Positions 46,916 through 54,719 of a stretch of 64,000 nt of DNA are shown one piece after another. Origin of the DNA: Myxococcales bacterium (GTDB taxonomy: Bacteria; Myxococcota_A; Polyangia; Polyangiales; Polyangiaceae); the NCBI GenBank assembly GCA_016703425.1, contig JADJCA010000009.1, positions 248,001-312,000 of the forward strand, read 5' to 3'. Numbering within the stretch: position 1 is the first letter of the stretch; the number at the start of each line of letters is the position of its first letter. The position numbers and the translations under genes are program-made. The notes under the pieces are model-generated. The model was not told the DNA's origin, searched no databases, and was given only the letters and a program-made list of their open reading frames with translations.

Positions 46916-47619
46916 CCGATCCCAAGCGACTCATCGGCGATGCCAACGAGGATGAGTTCGTCAAGAGCCTCCTCCGCGGCGGCATCAACGATGCGCCTTC
47001 GCCGGCCGTGAAGGCGGAGGCGCTCAAGCTAGCGCTCGAGGCCGGCGGCGGCGGCGCGGCAGCAAGCAGCACGGGGGCCTCGGCGACGCTCAAGTGGTGG
47101 CTCGTTGGTGGGGTCGGCTTGGCCCTCGTGGGCGCAGCCGTTTGGAGCGCGACCTCGACCTCGACCTCGAACATTACTGGACGGAGTCCCGAAGGGACGG
47201 AGTCCAGTCATGTCGACGGGTCCGTCAGGACCCTAGTCACCTCGACCTCGACCTCGACCCCGACCCCGACCTCGACCTCGACCTCGACCTCCCGGACCCC
47301 GACCCCGACCCCTAAGCCGGTTGCGAGCGGCGCGCCGGCCGACCTCGCCCAAGAGATCCTCGCCCTCGACAAGGCGCGACAGGCGCTGAAATCGCAGGGA
47401 CCGGCCGCTGCACTTCTTGAGCTGGGGGCTTACGATCGCGCGTTCCCGCAGGGGACGTTGAGGCAAGAGGCCGATCTGCTTCGCATCGAGGCGCGCGTGG
47501 CGAACGGCGACATGACAGAGGCCAGGCGCCTGGGAGACAACTTTCAACGGAAGCACCCAGGGAGCGCCCACGCGCGGCGGGTGCGCTCCCTGCTCGGTGA
47601 ACGCGACGGGGGCGAGTAG
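46912..47619 (+). CDS. Anti-sigma-like single-pass membrane protein with TPR-like C-terminus
   Basis: 235 residues from GTG 46912. Residues 1-60 are cytoplasmic and could bind the sigma factor; residues 62-80 are a transmembrane helix (WWLVGGVGLALVGAAVW). Residues 82-140 are a Thr/Ser/Pro low-complexity spacer, coded by (GACCTC)-type repeats and interrupted by two inverted repeats. Residues 145-230 are helical and TPR-like ('QALKSQGPAAALLELGAYDR', 'RIEARVANGDMTEARRLGDN'). No zinc-binding His/Cys motif is present, so it is not a ZAS-type anti-sigma. Function inferred from position. Confidence 0.68.
   Translation: MTDPKRLIGDANEDEFVKSLLRGGINDAPSPAVKAEALKLALEAGGGGAAASSTGASATLKWWLVGGVGLALVGAAVWSATSTSTSNITGRSPEGTESSHVDGSVRTLVTSTSTSTPTPTSTSTSTSRTPTPTPKPVASGAPADLAQEILALDKARQALKSQGPAAALLELGAYDRAFPQGTLRQEADLLRIEARVANGDMTEARRLGDNFQRKHPGSAHARRVRSLLGERDGGE
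47151..47308 (+). repeat. GACCTC/GACCCC hexamer tandem repeats inside the anti-sigma-like gene
   Basis: Two blocks (about 47151-47170 and 47240-47308) are built from the hexamers GACCTC and GACCCC in frame, coding Ser-Thr and Pro-Thr pairs. The blocks are separated by two inverted repeats. In-frame hexamers can change copy number without breaking the protein, giving a variable-length periplasmic spacer. Confidence 0.7.
47176..47208. repeat. 33-bp inverted repeat inserted in the low-complexity region
   Basis: ACTGGAC (47176-47182) and GTCCAGT (47202-47208) are exact arms; inside, GTCCC-GAA-GGGAC forms a second stem with GGA repeated on both sides. It interrupts the hexamer repeats and keeps the reading frame. 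A second hairpin GGGTCC-GTCA-GGACCC follows at 47218-47233. REP- or MITE-like elements have this build. Confidence 0.5.
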
Positions 47620-48802
47620 CTTGGTGCGACGCACGGCGCCTTTCACCTTGGCCGCTCTCGTCGCCTGCGGCGGTGACGTTCGTCTCGGCGGAGCACGCCC
47701 GGTGGCCGTCGACGCGGCGGGGCTCGGCGACGCGTGGCTCGAAGTCGGTCCGGGCGATGCTGGCGCCTTCGGCAGCGACGCCGGAGCGACCGCCGATGCC
47801 GGCTGCAACACGCGTGCAGACTGCAATGGCATCGCCGCCGACGGGTGCGAGACCGACACGAACACGACGGCGGCACACTGCGGCACGTGCGGCCACGACT
47901 GCCGCGGCTCGACTTGCGTGGCGGGGCTCTGTCAGCCGGTCGTGCTCGCATCGGGTCAGTCGGGCCCTGCCGAGCTCGCGGTCGAGGGCGCCTTCGTGTT
48001 CTTCCTGAACAATGGCGCCGCGGGAACGCCCGGTGACCCGAACCACATTCGGCGCGTATCGAAGGGCGGAGGAGCGCTCGTCAACATCGCCCAGGAGAGC
48101 GGTTTCCCGAGAGCCTTCGCCACCGACGGGAGTCACGTCTACTACACGCTCGCGCTTCCGCAGGCGGTCCCCTCAGCCGTTGTGCAGGTACGCCGTCACG
48201 CGAGCGACGGGACGCCGGGAAGCGTGATTCCCGCGAGTCGCTTCGACACCTTGATCGGAGGCATCATCCTCGACGCGGCCGACGTCGTCTTCGGCAATGG
48301 ACCGGAGCTACGGACGGTGCCCAAGACGAGCACGAACTCGCAAGGGACCGTCATCGCGTCAGGCCTCGGCGAGGTGGGCGCCGTGGCAGCCGACGCGAAC
48401 GCGTTCTTCACGGTAGACATTGCAGGAGGCCGAATCCTCAGAACCGCGCGCTCGCCCCTCGTGACGACGACGCTCCTCACCGGCGTCACCGCGCCGACGC
48501 GCCTCGCGCTCTTCGGCGGAGCGCTCCTCGTCGCCTCTGGTGATCGGGCCGTCTCGCTCCCACTCGCTGGCGGACCATCCGAAAGCCTCATGACGGGCAC
48601 GACGGGCCTGCGAGGGATCGCCGCGGACGCGAGCGGCGTGTACCTCGCCACGGGGCAGGCTGTCATGCGCACCCCAGGCCCGGGCCAGCCGGCTGCGCTT
48701 CTCGCGAGCGGTTTCGTTCAGACGGGAGCCGTCGCCCTCGACGCCGACTTCGTCTACTTCACGGACGTCGGCGCGGGCGTCGTCTACAAGCTCGCCAAAT
48801 AG
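47597..48802 (+). CDS. Lipoprotein with Cys-rich module and propeller-like domain
   Basis: 401 residues from GTG 47597 (overlaps the previous gene by 23 bases); GTG 47624 would leave only a 14-residue signal before the lipobox Cys, so I prefer the longer form (ALVAC, Cys24). Residues ~75-120 hold the myxobacterial Cys-rich module, with 'CNTRADCNGIAADGCETDTN' then 'HCGTCGHDC'. Residues ~130-401 are beta-propeller-like repeats ('FPRAFATDGSHVYYTLALP', 'VALDADFVYFTDVGAGVVYKL'), often found in cell-surface binding proteins. It is coded behind the sigma/anti-sigma pair and may be a surface sensor or target. Confidence 0.75.
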   Translation: MNATGASSLVRRTAPFTLAALVACGGDVRLGGARPVAVDAAGLGDAWLEVGPGDAGAFGSDAGATADAGCNTRADCNGIAADGCETDTNTTAAHCGTCGHDCRGSTCVAGLCQPVVLASGQSGPAELAVEGAFVFFLNNGAAGTPGDPNHIRRVSKGGGALVNIAQESGFPRAFATDGSHVYYTLALPQAVPSAVVQVRRHASDGTPGSVIPASRFDTLIGGIILDAADVVFGNGPELRTVPKTSTNSQGTVIASGLGEVGAVAADANAFFTVDIAGGRILRTARSPLVTTTLLTGVTAPTRLALFGGALLVASGDRAVSLPLAGGPSESLMTGTTGLRGIAADASGVYLATGQAVMRTPGPGQPAALLASGFVQTGAVALDADFVYFTDVGAGVVYKLAK

Positions 48803-48821
48803 CGGCGCCCGCGGGCGCCGC
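48802..48821. terminator. Perfect 20-bp palindrome between convergent genes
   Basis: GCGGCGCCCG (48802-48811) and CGGGCGCCGC (48812-48821) form an uninterrupted palindrome that begins on the last base of the lipoprotein stop codon and ends six bases before the OmpA stop. Placed between two convergent genes it could act as a shared transcript end, although no T run is present on either side. Confidence 0.45.
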
Positions 48822-48827
48822 GGCGAC

Positions 48828-51062
48828 TCACTTCCTCGTGGCTGGTGTGGCCGCCGGGGCCGGGTCCTGTTCGAGGATGACGAACTGAACCCGGCGATTG
48901 CGGGCCTTGTTCGCGGCAGTCACGTTCGGCACAAGCGGCTTGGTTTGGCCGTAGCCCTTCGCGGCGATGCGATCGGGACCCACGCCATGGTCGACGAGCC
49001 AGCCTCGCACGGCCTCGGCGCGCTGTTCGCTGAGCGTCTTGTTGCGGTCCGGCGTGCCGGTGTTGTCGGTGTGACCTTGGATCTCGACGCGACGGATGCG
49101 AGCGGTGCGGATCATGGCGTCGGCGATTTCGGTCATCAGCGCCTGCGACTCCGGCAGGATGACGGCCGAATCGACGGCGAACTGGATCTGCTGCTTGATG
49201 GTGATCTCGGTCTTGCCGACGGTGACGAGCGCGTTCTTCGGCTTCGGCGTCAGCAAGATGTCGACGGGGTTGTCTTGCCGCGCCTTGATGTCGCTGGGCA
49301 TCACTTGGACGAGGTAACCGTCGGCTTCGACGGTGAAGCTCACAGTGCCCGGCGGAACGTCGGCCACGCGGAACGACCCTTGGCCGTCGGTCCCGAGCGA
49401 GCTCTCCTTCTTCGCCGCGTCGACGACCTTGACCGTCGCGCTTTGAATGGGGGCTTGCGTCGCCGCGTCGCGAACGCGACCGACGATGGTGCCGACGCGC
49501 GGCAGCGCCTCGAGGACGCAATCGGCGTTGACCTCGGGCGCGCCCTTCACGACGGTGGCCGTGCACTGGCCGTCCTTGTAGCCATCGACCTTGACGAGGA
49601 AGCCGTAGCCGCCCTCGCCGAGCTCTTGCGTCGTGAACCGGCCATCGGGCCCCGTCACCATCGACGTGATCTCGGGGTGGTTCTCGTAGGCGACGATGGC
49701 GTTGGCGATGCCCTCTTGCTTGTCCTTCTCGTGGACGAAGCCCTTCACGCGACCGCGCACCACGGTCCGCTCGATGATCTTCTCCACCGTGCGGAGCTTC
49801 ACGACGGGCGGCCGGTCCTGCGTGTCGACGTTCCAGCCGGCGCCGAGGAAGAGCGTCCACGGCGCGACCGGCGCCAGCTCCTCGACGAAGGTCTTGGTGC
49901 CCGACACGCCGAAGTCGAAGGCCGCCGTCAGACCGAAGCCGCGCTTCCACGGGAGGAAGCGGCTGCCCAACGTGATCCGCTGCGGCGCAAGCGGCTCGTT
50001 CTTCATGCAGAGGTCGCTCGACGGGTTGTTGAGGCGGCACGCGTAACCCTGCCGATTCACGGGAACGATGACCGTGTATTCGGCGAAGGGGCGCACGCGC
50101 TCGTCCGCGAAGAGGCCTTCGACGCCGAGGCCGATGTCGAAGTGGTCGACGCGATTGACGCCGAGACCGAAGCGCTCGATGCGCGTCACCGGCTGACCGC
50201 GGAGCTGCTCGGTGCGTTCAACGACCTTGGCGGTGTTGTCGAACATGTAGTTGAGCGCGAGGCTCGTGCGGAGCGGCACCGGCTTCTGCATGCCGCGGAG
50301 GTCGAGGGTGGCGACGGGCCCAAACTTGAAGCCCGTGCCGCCGCCCTCGAGACCCACGCGCCCCGAACCGTTGACGAGCCAGAGTTCGGCGAAGCCGCCG
50401 ACATGGAACGTCTTTGCCAGAGCGCCGTGCACGCGCGCTCCGAGGTTCGTGTCGCCGAGGACCTGAAGGAGCGAGGGACGATTGGCGTTGCTCGAGTTGC
50501 CGTAGGCGCTCGTCGAGGCGTACGCCTCGAGCCATTTCGCGATCGAGACGCCGAGGGAGATCGTCCCACCGAAGTGATCGAGCGAGTCGGTTTGCACGGC
50601 GGTGCCGCCGGGCGCTGTGCTCGGGCAAGGAAACTTGGCGGTGCAGAGGAAGCCGGCGGAGAAGTACTCGGTCGTGAAGCCTAAACGAAACTGGCCCGGC
50701 GCTCCGCCTTGCGCGTGCGGAGTTCGCAGGAGGCCTAGCTGACCGTGCAGCGTGCTCGACTCCATGAGGGCGCGATCGCGTTCGGCCCATTCGGCGTCGG
50801 CTTCGTTGCCCTCCTTGTTGTTGTCGCCCTCGGCGAGGGCCCCGACGACGGGAGCCGACGCAGGCGGCGGCGCGGCGGCCACTGGCGCGGCTGCAGCCGC
50901 TGCCGGCACCTTCGGCGCGGCGGGAGCCGGAGCCGGAGCCGGAGCCGCGGCGCTTCCGCTCGCGCTCCCTCCGAAGGTGACCTGCGCCGACGCCGTGGAC
51001 GCAGCGAGCACGAGGGCGAGGGAGGACGGCAAGCCAAGCGAAACCAATAGAAGTCGGTTCAT
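48828..51062 (-). CDS. OmpA-family outer membrane protein with carboxypeptidase-regulatory-like domains
   Basis: 744 residues. Residues 1-26 are a signal peptide (ALVLAASTASA). Residues 27-90 are Ala/Pro-rich. Residues ~100-400 are beta-rich with Gly and aromatic strand ends, an outer-membrane barrel in appearance. Two carboxypeptidase-regulatory-like beta-sandwiches follow at ~435-520 ('GRFTTQELGEGGYGFLVKVD') and ~525-600 ('VGTIVGRVRDAATQAPIQSA'). Residues ~610-735 are the OmpA peptidoglycan-binding domain: 'IEIQGHTDNTG'-type core (here VEIQGHTDNTGTPDRNKTLS) and 'EQRAEAVRGWLVDHGV'. It links the outer membrane to peptidoglycan. Confidence 0.9.
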   Translation of the reverse strand: MNRLLLVSLGLPSSLALVLAASTASAQVTFGGSASGSAAAPAPAPAPAAPKVPAAAAAAPVAAAPPPASAPVVGALAEGDNNKEGNEADAEWAERDRALMESSTLHGQLGLLRTPHAQGGAPGQFRLGFTTEYFSAGFLCTAKFPCPSTAPGGTAVQTDSLDHFGGTISLGVSIAKWLEAYASTSAYGNSSNANRPSLLQVLGDTNLGARVHGALAKTFHVGGFAELWLVNGSGRVGLEGGGTGFKFGPVATLDLRGMQKPVPLRTSLALNYMFDNTAKVVERTEQLRGQPVTRIERFGLGVNRVDHFDIGLGVEGLFADERVRPFAEYTVIVPVNRQGYACRLNNPSSDLCMKNEPLAPQRITLGSRFLPWKRGFGLTAAFDFGVSGTKTFVEELAPVAPWTLFLGAGWNVDTQDRPPVVKLRTVEKIIERTVVRGRVKGFVHEKDKQEGIANAIVAYENHPEITSMVTGPDGRFTTQELGEGGYGFLVKVDGYKDGQCTATVVKGAPEVNADCVLEALPRVGTIVGRVRDAATQAPIQSATVKVVDAAKKESSLGTDGQGSFRVADVPPGTVSFTVEADGYLVQVMPSDIKARQDNPVDILLTPKPKNALVTVGKTEITIKQQIQFAVDSAVILPESQALMTEIADAMIRTARIRRVEIQGHTDNTGTPDRNKTLSEQRAEAVRGWLVDHGVGPDRIAAKGYGQTKPLVPNVTAANKARNRRVQFVILEQDPAPAATPATRK

Positions 51063-51164
51063 CGTTGGGGCGGGAGGCTAACACGCCTCCGCGGGCCGAT
51101 TCGAGCGCCGACCAACGTGCTGGGCCTTCTTTTTCGGACCAAGGACGTGGGAAGATGCGGAGCG

Positions 51165-52691
51165 ATGGTTACGAGCCCAAACGCACGCGGGAGTCACGAA
51201 AGAGAAACGCCGCCTTTCAGCGTCGGGACGGCTAGCGACGCAGCGGCGCCGCCGGCCACGCCAGTCGACGTCCCCGCGGCGTCTCGCGAGCCCGCTGGAG
51301 AGGCCTCGCTGCGCGGACGACGAGAACCGCGCGGCCGCATCCTCATCGTCGACGACGAAGCCAACGCGCGCGCGGCGCTCAGCGAGATTCTCCACGACGA
51401 GGGCTACACCACCGAGACCGCCGCGGACGGATTCAAGGCCCTTGGCAAGCTTGAGGACTTTCAGCCCGACGTCGTCCTGACAGACCTGAAGATGCCGGGC
51501 CTCGATGGCATTGCGTTCATGGAGAAGGCGAAAAGCGCCATGCCCGGCGCCGTGTTCGTCGTGATGACGGCCTTCGGGACCATTTCGAGCGCGGTCCTCG
51601 CGGTCAAAAAGGGGGCCGAAAACTACCTCACGAAGCCCTTGGAGCTCGAGTCACTGACGGCGGTGGTCGAGCGCGCCATGGAGAAGGCGCGGCTCGTCCA
51701 GGAGACGCGCCAGCTGCGCGACCGCCTGAGGGAGCGCAACGCCGCGGGCCTCATCGTGACCAGCGACCCGCGCATGAAGCAGCTACTCGACCTCGTCGCG
51801 CAAGTGGGGCCGAGCCGCGCCAGCGTCCTCGTCACCGGCGAGAGCGGAACAGGAAAAGAGCTCATCGCCGAAGCGATCCACAGCGCGTCGACGCGCGCGA
51901 ACAAGCCCTTCGTTCGACTCAACTGCGCCGCCCTCGCCGAGTCCTTGCTCGAGAGCGAGCTATTCGGCCACGAGCGAGGCGCCTTCACCGGCGCCGTCGG
52001 TCGCCGCGAGGGTCGCTTCAAGCAGGCCGACGGCGGCACGCTGTTCTTGGACGAGATCAGCGAGATACCCCAGGGCACGCAGGTCAAGCTGCTGCGATTC
52101 CTCCAAGAGCGAACCTTCGAACGCGTCGGCGGCAACGAGACACTCAAGGTGGACGTTCGCGTGATCGCCGCGACGAACAGGGACCTCGAGTCGGAGATCA
52201 AGCAAGGCCGCTTCCGAGAGGACCTCTTCTACCGGCTCAACGTCGTCACCGTCGACTTGCCGCCGCTCCGGGAGCGGCGTGGCGACATCCCGACGCTCGC
52301 TTCGTTCTTCCTGAGGCGCTACGCCGCGGAGAACGGCCGCACCATCGAAGGCTTCTCCACCGACGCGCTGGAGCGCCTATCGAACTACGGATGGCCGGGC
52401 AACGTGCGCGAGTTCGAGAACGTGGTCGAGCGCGCCGTCGTGCTGTGCGACACCGCGCAAGTGGAGTTGCGCCACCTGCCGAAGGCCGTCGTCCCCGATG
52501 GCGAGCGGGGCGGGCCACCGCCGGTACCGGGCTCCACCATCGCCGACTTGGAGCGCTACGCCATTCTGAAGACGCTCGAAGCATGCGGTGGCTCGACCTC
52601 GAAGGCGGCCCTCATCCTGGGCATCTCGACGCGCAAGGTCCAATACAAGCTGCACGAATACGGGGCTGCCGGCGAGCCCGAGCTGGAGTAA
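51165..52691 (+). CDS. NtrC-family sigma-54-dependent response regulator
   Basis: 508 residues from ATG 51165 (a GTG at 51117 is the alternative). Residues 1-57 are a disordered lead. Receiver domain ~58-175: Asp63/Asp64, phospho-acceptor Asp107 (VVLTDLKMPGLDG), Thr/Ala switch 'VMTAFG', Lys157 ('YLTKPLE'). AAA+ domain ~195-425: Walker A 'GESGTGKE' (225-232), 'GAFTGA' (272-277, contacts sigma-54), Walker B 'GTLFLDEISE', Arg fingers in 'REDLFYRLNVV'. C-terminal Fis-type helix-turn-helix with 'GGSTSKAALILGISTRKVQY'. A sensor kinase partner is not adjacent. The next gene follows five bases later. Confidence 0.96.
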   Translation: MVTSPNARGSHERETPPFSVGTASDAAAPPATPVDVPAASREPAGEASLRGRREPRGRILIVDDEANARAALSEILHDEGYTTETAADGFKALGKLEDFQPDVVLTDLKMPGLDGIAFMEKAKSAMPGAVFVVMTAFGTISSAVLAVKKGAENYLTKPLELESLTAVVERAMEKARLVQETRQLRDRLRERNAAGLIVTSDPRMKQLLDLVAQVGPSRASVLVTGESGTGKELIAEAIHSASTRANKPFVRLNCAALAESLLESELFGHERGAFTGAVGRREGRFKQADGGTLFLDEISEIPQGTQVKLLRFLQERTFERVGGNETLKVDVRVIAATNRDLESEIKQGRFREDLFYRLNVVTVDLPPLRERRGDIPTLASFFLRRYAAENGRTIEGFSTDALERLSNYGWPGNVREFENVVERAVVLCDTAQVELRHLPKAVVPDGERGGPPPVPGSTIADLERYAILKTLEACGGSTSKAALILGISTRKVQYKLHEYGAAGEPELE

Positions 52692-52696
52692 CTCGC

Positions 52697-53623
52697 GTGG
52701 CAGACCGAACGGTCCTCGGCGTCTTCGAGCTCAAGAAGACCTTCAAGAAGCCCTTCTCCGGCAAGAAGGTGGAGGCTGTGCGGGGCATTTCGTTCGAGGC
52801 CTTCGAGGGCGAGATCTTCGGATTCCTCGGCCCGAATGGCGCCGGCAAGACGACGACCCTCAAGATGCTGACGGGGCTCATTCGCCCAACCGGTGGTCGC
52901 GCTTCGATCCTCGGCGAAGCGGCGCCCTCGCCCGAGGCCATGAACCGCGTCGGCCTCTTGCCCGCGAACCCGTACATTTACCCCTACCTCACGCCGCGCG
53001 AGTTCGTCTCCCTCTGCGGCCGCCTTTCAGGGGTCTCGGGCGCCGCGCTCCCAAAGCGCGTGGAGGCGGTCATCGAGCGGGTTGGCATGAGCGAAGCCAT
53101 CGATCGGCCGGCTCGCAACCTCTCGAAGGGCATGCTGCAACGCACCGGCCTCGCGGCGGCATTGGTGCACGAGCCTGAGTTGCTCATACTCGACGAGCCC
53201 ATGAGCGGCCTCGACCCGGTGGGCCGCAAAGAGGTGCGCGACCTCATCATCGAAGAGCGCCGCCGAGGGCGCGCGGTCTTCTTCTCCAGTCACATCCTCA
53301 GTGACGTCGAGATGCTGTGCGATCGCGTGTGCATCCTGCGCGCGGGAACGGTGGTGCTGAAGGGCACGATCCGCGAGCTCGTGGGCGGCGAAGCTCGCTC
53401 GGCCGAGATCACGCTCGACAAGGTGTCCGATGCGCTCGCCGAAGACCTCCGCACGAAGGGGCATGAGCTCCGGGCCCTCGGCTCGGCGCACGTCCTTGAG
53501 GTGAGCGGCGACGATGCGGTTCACGAGGTGCTCACGGCAGCCCTCGCCGCAGGCGCCCATGTGTCGAGCGTCATTCCGAAGCGCGAGACGTTGGAGCAGA
53601 TCTTCGTCCGCCGCGCTCTTTAG
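52697..53623 (+). CDS. ABC transporter ATP-binding protein
   Basis: 308 residues from GTG 52697. Walker A 'GFLGPNGAGKTTTLKMLTGL' (~40-59), Q-loop region 'VGLLPANPYIYPYLTPREF', signature 'NLSKGMLQRTGLAAAL' (~139-154; LSKGM form common in ABC-2 type exporters), Walker B 'LLILDEPMSGLDPVG', H-loop 'FFSSHILSD'. Residues ~215-308 are a C-terminal domain as in drug- or polysaccharide-export ATPases. It would energise export by a membrane partner, but no permease gene is adjacent: the next gene is convergent. Probably transcribed with the NtrC-type regulator. Confidence 0.92.
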   Translation: MADRTVLGVFELKKTFKKPFSGKKVEAVRGISFEAFEGEIFGFLGPNGAGKTTTLKMLTGLIRPTGGRASILGEAAPSPEAMNRVGLLPANPYIYPYLTPREFVSLCGRLSGVSGAALPKRVEAVIERVGMSEAIDRPARNLSKGMLQRTGLAAALVHEPELLILDEPMSGLDPVGRKEVRDLIIEERRRGRAVFFSSHILSDVEMLCDRVCILRAGTVVLKGTIRELVGGEARSAEITLDKVSDALAEDLRTKGHELRALGSAHVLEVSGDDAVHEVLTAALAAGAHVSSVIPKRETLEQIFVRRAL

Positions 53624-53635
53624 CACTCGCTCTGG

Positions 53636-54613
53636 TTAGAAGCGTCCCTCGACGCCCAGCGCGAGCCCTCGGGCGCTCGGCGTGATCCGCGGAGCCACGG
53701 ACACGCCCTCATGCGAAGGCGTGTCGGTCGGCGTCGCCGGTGCCTTCGGCGGCGGCAGCTCCGTCGGGCTCCGCCTTTGCACGCGAACGACCTCCGGTGA
53801 AAATGCGAGGTTCGCCTGGACGACACCGAACAGGGCCGTGGCCGCGAAGATCCCGTAGGCGCTGAGGTTCACGATCTGGAGCGTCCGAGCCGAATCGCGG
53901 TGTGACTCGGCTTGCGCCGTGGCATCGGGACGTGCCGACGGATCGTAGGTCTCGTTCATGGCCCGCCGCTCGGCGAGGTAAAACGGAACAACCGCCGTGC
54001 CCACGGCGACGAGCGCGGTCTCGACGCCAAGGAGCGTCCAGCCGAGCGCCCGCTGGCCGTTTTGGAACTGGCCAGCGCCGAAAGGAATGAACGCTACGTA
54101 CCGGTTGCGGGGCTCGCGCACAGTTTCTTCTGAGGCGAGGCGCTCGAGTCGAGCGACGCGGTCGGCCTCGCGTTTGCGGTCCGCCTCCTCGCGCGCCTTG
54201 CGCTCCGCGTCGCGGCGCGCGACCTCACGCGCTTGTGCGGCGAGCCGCTCGCGCAAGCGGTGCCTCGTGTCGCTGACGAAGTCGAGGACGTCGGTGGGAA
54301 AGCTCAAGGGGTCCGGCTCGAAGAGCGGCTCTTTGGTCAGGAGCTCTTCGAAGATGCGGCTCGCTTCTGCGGGCTCCTTGCGCGCAAGCTTCACGGCTCC
54401 GTAATACATGAGCGCTTCCGTCACGACGGTCGGCTCCTTCAACGTGCCGCTCTTCGGGTCGAGCATGGCCCGAAACCGCGTGTCGGCCTCCTCGTAGGCG
54501 CGGGCCCGATAGGCGTTCTTGCCGCGATCGAGGTCCGCGAGCTCGTTGCCCCACGCGACTCCCGAGAGGAGCAACGTGGCCGCGAAGAGCCAAGCCTGGG
54601 CACCGCGACGCAT
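53636..54613 (-). CDS. Secreted/membrane protein with TPR-like and coiled-coil segments
   Basis: 325 residues from ATG 54613; in-frame ATGs upstream would bury the signal. Residues 1-22 are a signal peptide (LFAATLLLSGVAWG). Residues ~25-110 read as TPR-like ('ADLDRGKNAYRARAYEEADT'). Residues ~130-180 are a Arg/Glu/Ala coiled coil ('AREVARRDAERKAREEADRK'). Two hydrophobic helices follow (~208-228 and ~258-278), then a Pro-rich tail. Layout is common in myxobacterial envelope proteins of unknown function. Convergent with the ABC ATPase gene. Confidence 0.72.
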   Translation of the reverse strand: MRRGAQAWLFAATLLLSGVAWGNELADLDRGKNAYRARAYEEADTRFRAMLDPKSGTLKEPTVVTEALMYYGAVKLARKEPAEASRIFEELLTKEPLFEPDPLSFPTDVLDFVSDTRHRLRERLAAQAREVARRDAERKAREEADRKREADRVARLERLASEETVREPRNRYVAFIPFGAGQFQNGQRALGWTLLGVETALVAVGTAVVPFYLAERRAMNETYDPSARPDATAQAESHRDSARTLQIVNLSAYGIFAATALFGVVQANLAFSPEVVRVQRRSPTELPPPKAPATPTDTPSHEGVSVAPRITPSARGLALGVEGRF

Positions 54614-54673
54614 CGAAGCTGAGCTTATCGGAGCGTGAGCCCCCATTTCCATGGCCCTGAACCCGCCCCGCAA

Positions 54674-54717
54674 GCCAGGCAGCTAGCCAGGCAGCTAGCC
54701 AGCCCGCTAGCCAGCCA
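54674..54717. repeat. 12-bp tandem repeat between two minus-strand genes
   Basis: Three full units of the 12-mer GCCAGGCAGCTA (the third with two changes, GCCAGCCCGCTA) plus a partial fourth unit, directly after the kinase stop at 54720. Each unit carries a CTAG step, which is rare elsewhere in this sequence. No coding role is apparent. Confidence 0.7.
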
Positions 54718-54719
54718 GT

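Noticed and set aside
47151..47308. Repeats considered as a CRISPR array
   Set aside because: Units are 6 bp, contiguous and in frame with the protein; there are no spacers.
48945..50684. 579-residue open frame antisense to the OmpA-family gene
   Set aside because: Low-complexity Arg/Asp/Leu sequence; the OmpA reading carries clear motifs.
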